DNA of 64,000 nucleotides from Acheta domesticus (taxonomy: Eukaryota > Arthropoda > Insecta > Orthoptera > Gryllidae). Position 1 is the stretch's first letter, and every line of letters begins with the position of its first letter. Location of the stretch: assembly GCA_031308135.1 (NCBI GenBank), contig JAHLJT010000631.1, positions 28,664,271 to 28,728,270 of the forward strand, given 5' to 3'. This document shows, one piece after another, positions 58,060 through 64,000 of the stretch. The notes beneath the pieces were generated by a model. That model worked only from the letters and a program-made list of their open reading frames with translations. It was not told the DNA's origin and did not search any database. A program made the translations under genes and the position numbers.

Positions 58060-58650
58060 GAGGCTTGTTAAATCATGAGAGATGACAATTTTCAAAGCGA
58101 TGATTACTCAATTGTCCGACCTTCACGATGGAAAGGGTGGGGGGACAGGACGGGGAATGGTGGACCGCGTTTTCGGCCTGTCGTGTATGGCACTTACGTC
58201 GCCACCACGAAAATTGTTAATCAGTGCATCAATATAATTCTGTTCCATAAAGTAGCATCGTTCTATCCTTCCATCATAATTCTAGCAGTTAGATTAGGTA
58301 GATACATTTGATTAAAAGTTTGCTTCGAGTTAATGCTGGATGGCAAACATAATTATTACAATGAAACATAAGCAAATTAAATCTATTTTGTATCTAAGTA
58401 CCACAATATGTACATTTCTTAACTTAATGTTAAGATTTGAACAATACCTTATCCTTTATATTACTTCCTTTCACATGACTTCGAAAACAAGACAAAAATT
58501 AAATTAGGAATGAAAAATATAATTCTCTCTTTTAGTTACTTTTTAGAACCACGACAAACAATAACACATCATCACATGTTACTAGAGAGTGCTAAATTAC
58601 GCTACCATCGTGAACTCGAACATAGACTGTTATCTCTCGGTAAAGAAGAG
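58060..58650. other. No gene identified
   Basis: AT-rich sequence without recognised features. Confidence 0.5.
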
Positions 58651-58654
58651 ACAG

Positions 58655-59010
58655 TTAATTGAACTGAATTGAATTGATGCCTTATTTTACGTGGCGACAC
58701 TCAGGCTATTGAGGCCTGCTCTTGAGTCTCACAACGCAAATTTTGCTACGCTCCTATTCACCAACTAGGGGCGAAAGAAGGTATTACTTGGGCGACGAAA
58801 CAGGCGATTTGAATTTAGTTCAGAGGCTTCATTAGGTTTAAGGATCTTTTACATGCTGTAAATCTACTATCATGGGATAGCCGGCTTTACTTCCCCTCCG
58901 AAGGAAGGTATACGAAGGATTTTTTCGCCCTTAAAATTTCACGGCTTCGATCTGGTTTGAACCGGTTAAGGTAAGAACTTCAATTACATGGTCTAACATA
59001 CTAGGTATTG
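58655..59010 (-). mobile_element. SINE family B, copy 2 (longer form)
   Basis: Reverse copy with AATTGAATTGA tail, 'GCCTTATTTTACGTGGCGAC', 'GTAAATCTACTATCATGGGA', 'TTCCCCTCCGAAGGAAGG' and a box B complement 'TGGTTTGAACC'. Compared with copy 1 it has about 130 extra internal bases (roughly 58705-58840), so either copy 1 is deleted or there are two subfamilies. Confidence 0.75.
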
Positions 59011-59014
59011 CGAC

Positions 59015-62000
59015 ATCATTTGTTCTTTTGTCGACATCTACTTGTTATGGAGTTTCATCAATACTCTGGGAGAGAGGGCTTTTGAAGCTAGGAGTGAAAC
59101 ATCTTCATCACAAATTCTGACTTTATTGACGCAGTATAGATGGAAGTTTTCTTGCGACAAGGGTCATTTCGTCTCCCATAACATTTTAACGTCCCAGAGG
59201 CTCTTGATGATTCTTCTGAGTCTCTAGTCGCGTCTGATTCGCAATGTCCATTGTCTCCCGAGACTTGCGAACTCGTACAGAAATAAAAGAAATTACTGAA
59301 AATGGCGCTCAACGTGTAATAAACATGGTAGGCAAAGGTGAGGCTGGTTTCTCTCAGTCGCGTCTCGAACAAATTTATTTTCCTAGACATCTTTCACATT
59401 TAATGCAAATTTTACAACTACTGTCCCTGCAGTTCGACAAAAGTGTGAAATAGGACACTGAATCTGGTAATTAAATACCTTTCAAAGTTAGAAGATACAC
59501 AGGGAAATAGTTCATTTTTTCACATTTTTTACGAAAAAACCCATTGAAAGTCATTGTAAAAAGAAAAAATTCTACGAATGGATATTTTTGTGTTACTACT
59601 TTCAGAATGAAATATGAATTTTCTAAAATACATGTCAGGATACATAGGTGTTACAAATTCGTCAGGAAAGTACAGATCCCGAGAAGGAAATCTATTGCTT
59701 CAAACAAATATGTACTTGAAATGCCTCTGACGAATATCACCTGATTAAACTTCAGCCTTATTTGCATAAGCGGGCTTTTGCAGAGATATTTGGAACTTCT
59801 ACATCCTGAATTTCTATGACAACTGTCTCTAATATTTAACATGGAGGATATGTTGGCATGAATTCCGCGAGAAAAAAAAACGATATGGTACCGTAAAAGG
59901 AAACATCCAAAGGCAAAAAGATTCCTCCCGAGTCGATCACTCTGTGCACTCAAATGATTTCCAGACCACGGCCCGTTGACTCTTAGAAATTACTTTAACT
60001 GTTTTCGAACTGTCGGGCCCAAGCTCTACAGGGGCTGCATAAGCGGGACGTAAGAATATACAAAATATTTTATTCATTGCGCTAATGCAGGTCACACATT
60101 ATTGGGCTGTGGTAAAAGCTTTCTTCTTCTTCTTTATGCTATTTCTTCTTCTTCTTATTGTTTCTGCTATTTATTGTTCTTCTTATGCTATTTCATTTTT
60201 TCATCTTCTTCTCTTTCAAGTTTTTCTTAATTTTCCTTCTCTTTTTTCCCTCATTCTTCTTCTTCTTGCCCTCCTTTTTCTAATTAATATTATGTGACAT
60301 GATAATTGCAGGTGTCGCTGCTTTCAGAAAGTGTGTGACGCACGAATGTCAAGCGGATTGTCTGATAAAACAGATCGAATCCGAAGTTACCTTTTTCTAT
60401 TTGTTCAATTTCCTGTCATATCCGTGTTTCGCCGCACTGTGCACTGAAGGCTGGCAAAGCAGGGTGCTGGACGCCGTGGAAAGTCCCGTTCGCTGCCCTG
60501 GTGATTTATGCCGCCCGGCATCGATTTTCCTTCTTATCTCGATTGCTGCGTGGCCCCTGGGTGAGCTACGAAATCAGAGCTACCGGAGCTCGTTTCTTCT
60601 CACCTGTTGCAGCGCTTTACGATCATTTTCTTCCGGGTGTCGTTTATTTATGGGGAGCTTCCTTACGGCTTTAATGAAACCGGAGGCCTTTTAATGTAAC
60701 GTAGGGTGTCAGTCACGCATGCAATGTTTGTAGGGCAATTTACGATTTCCCTGTTAGGAATGACGTTACATGAATTTAATAACAAAAGTGATAATTACAG
60801 TACAGAAATAATAAATGATTATTTAGGAATTATATCCTTTTTCATAAAAATATTCCTCTCGAGAGCTTCTTGAGGAAATCGTAGAGTTTTCTATTGAACA
60901 CATCTTAGAATCTCAGAGTTTCCGATTTACACCTATTTAAAAATTCACCGAACATTTTAAGAATTTCTTAACACTTATTGATTTTTTCATCAGTTTCTCT
61001 ATCGTGAAGTGTGTTCTACACACCAATTATTCTAAGGTCTCTGAAGATGTGAATTTGGAAGATATTATCATTCCATAAAACCATTTCTGTTAAACACTAT
61101 TAATTACTCAAAAGGTTTTAAATTTTGCGTAAGGGGTCGTTACAAACCACTTTTATTGCGGTGACTGTTTAACTGTCGGCACGATGGAATGTGTTTTATT
61201 ACAATAATTAAGTGCATTAAAGACGTTTACTGCGAATGGAATTTAAAGAACGTTGTTAACATTGAGGCACAATTTAAAAGTCTCTCAGGCAACTTGAAGT
61301 ACCCACATTTTCGCAAGAACTGGTAAAAAATAATTGCAATAAGTGGCAGGAACATTACATGATTCAATATAATTTTTGTTCATTAATGTCTCCCAGTTTT
61401 GGAGGTTGCTCGTTTCTTTCCAGAGTCACAAGAAAACGTTGACTCAGTTCAAATCTTGTCTCAACTTCTAGAAAAGAAGTAACATGGTAGGGTTAAATAA
61501 AGAAAAAGCGTTTAATTGGTTGTTTCAAGAACACTGTAAATACAATAACGATGTGATATGCAGATATATAGTTACTTTAAAGACGATTGGTGAAGTAGGA
61601 ATCTTTAATAACATTTGCTAAATCAATAACTTCCTTCAGCCCTAAACTCGATTACCATCTTCCAACAAATGCATATCGTCCCTAAAACAGAATAAGTGAA
61701 TGCCCACAGGACTAGCAACAAATGGTAAAAAAGAAGGAGCTTTAATAAAAATGACCTGCATGATTGAAATAGAACAAATAGGTAAATTAGAAACAAATAT
61801 CAAGCACAGGAGCAATTTAAAGAGAAATAAACAGTAAGTTGGACAAAAGAACGTGGATAAAGCAGTTTTAAACTGATATCGGGAAAAATAAACTGATAAA
61901 CAAAGGAAAGGGAAAATAATGGCAAATAAAAGCAGGGAGAAGAAGCCGAGAAGGGACTGGTGAGGAGGAAAAGGAAAACAAAATTTTGTATAGTGAGTTA

Positions 62001-62020
62001 TTCGTTAGTATAGTGAGTTA
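59015..62020. other. No gene confidently identified
   Basis: Includes a CT-rich run (60118-60280) and a 131-codon plus-strand frame at 60299-60694, Cys-rich in part ('VTHECQADCLIKQIESEV') but without a recognised family. The rest is AT-rich. Confidence 0.4.
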
Positions 62021-62029
62021 TAGTTAGAG

Positions 62030-62340
62030 TAGATAGAAAAAGAATGAGAAAGAGGAGAGGAGGAATGAAACGAAGCAGACTGGAGAAAAGAATACAAGCA
62101 AGAAAAATTCCAAAGAAAAGAAAAAACTAAAGAAATAGATGTAGAGGGAGTGGAAATAAGCAAAGAAATAGACATACGACGAGCAATAAGATGACCAGGA
62201 GACGAAACCTACATGCAAGGAAACGTACTAAGAGAAATACAAGAAAAGATGGAAGGAGCAAAGAACGCAATTGGAAAAGGGGAAAGTAAACAAGGCGGCA
62301 CAGGAAAGGAAAAGAAAGTAAAGCGAACGTTACCATCACA
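62030..62340. repeat. Purine-rich (A/G) low-complexity tract
   Basis: Nearly pyrimidine-poor on the plus strand. Overlapping minus-strand Phe/Leu/Ser-rich frames of ~119 codons are compositional. Confidence 0.6.
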
Positions 62341-62802
62341 ACACGGACCGATCGGGGCGAATTCCGAACTCGCTTTCTGCGGCCTTTTGAAGAAAGCCTG
62401 CCATCGCATGCCGTGCTCCCAATCTCGGAGGCAGCGGTAGCGTTTGAAACGTTTGAGAGGCCGCCGCTGTCTCTTCCAAGCAGCATAGTGGTCCGGATTG
62501 GGAAAGCGGCTGCATAGTATCAGTGCCGTAGCATCAGGGGACGCTAAGATGCTGACCATCCCCACGTAAAATATTAATCGAAGAACCCTAAATATTTTAT
62601 TGATAATCTTACAAGTGACTCAAACACATTGAGCGAAATAGGTTTTGTATTAATTTTAAAGTGATTTCCTATGATTGAATTCGGCGCGTTGTTACAAGCT
62701 GATTCTGATTGCTTGGACGCTAACATGCTTCTAGCGTCTGCCGCGAGATTGCGACGAGTTTCATACGGAGTTTAGAACAAGGTTTAACTGTTTTTTTATT
62801 AT

Positions 62803-62990
62803 TCTTAAAATAATGTTTTTGTTCTACAATTAGGAAACCGAAAAATTAATAAAATATCAAAAAAATGTAGTTTGGACGGCGATACATGGCAGTTGTCTAG
62901 AGTATTGGCAAGTCCGAACAGCTAGCTGAGACCAAACGAAACAGAAAACTAATACGGGAAAGTCTGTGCCATTCTGGAGCGACTCTAGTT
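62803..62990 (+). repeat. Dispersed repeat, copy 2 (pairs with 1170-1373)
   Basis: Same orientation as copy 1. Shares 'TAGGAAACCGAAAAATTAA', 'CAAAAAAATGTAG', 'CAGCTAGC' and 'GTCTGTGCCATTCT'. It runs straight into the direct repeat at 62985. Confidence 0.7.
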
Positions 62991-63386
62991 TGTTGCTGTG
63001 CTTTAAATTACCTTCCCCCATCCCACCCCAATTCTATGCGTGCGCAACGTTTCCCGCTTATACTGCGATTTTTCTAGGAAGGACTCTCAAGATAACTCAA
63101 ACCCCATCTTCGCGATGGAATATGTCACGGCATTTCGCGTCTTTTCTCGGTCTTGCCGGTAGAAGTCGCATGCTCGCAAGCACTGCTTCATACGGTCGCG
63201 ATCGTGCGAAATCTAGCGGAACGACTGAGAAAGATGCGAAATGCCGTGACATATTCCATCGCGAAGATGGGATTTGAGTTATCTTGAGAGTCCTTCCTAG
63301 AAAAATCGCAGTATAGTTTGTTGCTGTGTTTTAAACTACCTTCCCCCACCCCCACCCCAATTCTATGCGTGCGCAACGTTTCCCTG
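62985..63386. repeat. 257-bp palindrome flanked by 72-bp direct repeats
   Basis: The palindrome spans 63059-63315 with its centre at 63187. The outer ~90 bases of each arm are almost identical (TATACTGCGATTTTTCTAGG, 'AAGATAACTCAAA', 'CGCGATGGAATATGTCACGG'), and pairing continues more loosely to the middle. Direct repeats at about 62985-63056 and 63314-63386 share 'TAGTTTGTTGCTGTG', 'ACCTTCCCCCA' and 'ATTCTATGCGTGCGCAACGT'. Frames inside are by-products. Confidence 0.85.
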
Positions 63387-63394
63387 ATTTATGC

Positions 63395-63625
63395 GCCGCC
63401 GCTCATAATTGGGATCGACAGCCGCTCCGATCCGCTCGCGGGAGTGGCTCGCGGAGCCGCCCGCCATCGGAGAAAGCGTCCCCCCGCAGGCCAGGCCAGG
63501 CCAGGCCTTCCCCGGGCGGCGGGGACGCGATGCGCAGACAGATCGGGTGTTGGCGGCCTGCCGCGATGGCCAGCGAAGACAACGAAGATTTCGCGCGAAA
63601 CCTACCCATAGATGAAAATTAATTC
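63395..63625. other. GC-rich patch after the palindrome
   Basis: Contains a CCAGG-type run (CAGGCCAGGCCAGGCC) and overlapping frames of up to 97 codons. The segment 'MASEDNEDFARNLPIDEN' then a stop is readable from 63566 but is not a known protein. The last 375 bases of the window are AT- then CT-rich without a gene. Confidence 0.35.
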
Positions 63626-64000
63626 CAGAGGAAAGTTGTGAAAGCGATATGATTCAAAAGACTTCATTCCATTCCACCAGTCTTTTTGAAATGAATTCGA
63701 TCGTCGATACATATACAACAGAATCTCGGCATCATGAAACATTAAAAATCAATTCTGTTACTAATGAAAACATTATTAGATTAAACGTAACGGAACATGC
63801 ACAGACAAAAATAGAAAATAAAAGTACGGAACACGAAAAACTAGGAATTTGACTGTGCAAATCTGATTTTTCATTTTCTTTGCTTCATTCATTTCTTTGC
63901 AAATCTTCATTTCTTCTCCTTCCTCTACGTTTTTCTTGGCATTTTCCTCTCCTGCACCATCACCTCCTCCTACTTCTCTTCCTTCTCAGGCTTCTGTTTC

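Noticed and set aside
60299..60694. 131-codon plus-strand frame with several Cys
   Set aside because: No recognised family, no splice or promoter context, and only moderately longer than chance. Left unannotated as a gene.
63059..63315. Overlapping frames inside the palindrome
   Set aside because: Both arms give mirror-image short readings. The palindrome, not coding, explains them.

Overview
This looks like nuclear DNA from an arthropod, most likely an insect with a large, repeat-rich genome. It is AT-rich, has almost no long coding frames, carries spliced exons with GT-AG introns of 2.6 to 3.9 kb, and is full of tRNA-derived SINEs, MITEs, relics of jockey-type LINEs and Tc1/mariner/pogo transposons, and large satellites. 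There are no operons, ribosome binding sites or CRISPR arrays. Most apparent open frames are by-products of tandem repeats.

The only gene supported with confidence lies on the minus strand. Its last three coding exons (34333-34190, 31630-31464, 27596-27445) encode the C-terminal part of a peptidase family M2 (angiotensin-converting enzyme, ACE) protein. The reading frame passes both splice junctions exactly. The final exon ends in a long hydrophobic tail, suggesting a membrane- or GPI-anchored form. The zinc-site exons should lie further along the minus strand, above position 34333. I did not find them in this window, so the upstream intron may exceed 29 kb.

Layout: 1-1170 is a divergent ~305-bp tandem repeat. 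A ~200-bp repeat at 1170-1373 recurs at 62803-62990. SINE family A (tRNA-like head, ATTG-type tail) has copies at 2.5, 13.0, 16.8, 48.5 and 50.2 kb. A second tRNA-SINE group is at 5.1, 21.0, 34.6 and 56.2 kb, and a third (family B) is at 50.5 and 58.7 kb. A possible promoter with a short intron is at 6.2-6.6 kb. Satellites and low-complexity arrays are at 17.7 kb (GAC/GAA triplets), 18.6-19.6 kb (49-bp unit), 20.4 kb (11-bp unit), 30.9-31.46 kb (TG-rich, touching the ACE splice donor), 38.8-39.2 kb (TCGCG pentamer), 40.6-41.7 kb (GGTGGC hexamer) and 57.4-58.0 kb (acidic-coding 18-bp-like array). CpG-rich islands are at 24.0-24.3 and 56.9-57.35 kb.

DNA transposon remains include two copies of a 233-bp hAT-type MITE with 8-bp target duplications, a 501-bp hAT-like element with a perfect 8-bp duplication, a pogo/Tigger-like MITE abutting a broken Tc1 transposase, a 549-bp MITE in the ACE intron, and three fold-back hairpins at 43.2-43.7, 53.7-53.9 and 63.06-63.32 kb. 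The most interesting unexplained items are the 257-bp palindrome bracketed by 72-bp direct repeats, the 207-codon stop-free acidic frame with no methionine at 57.4-58.0 kb, the GGTGGC array whose two single-base slips cancel out, and three hammerhead-ribozyme-like cores.
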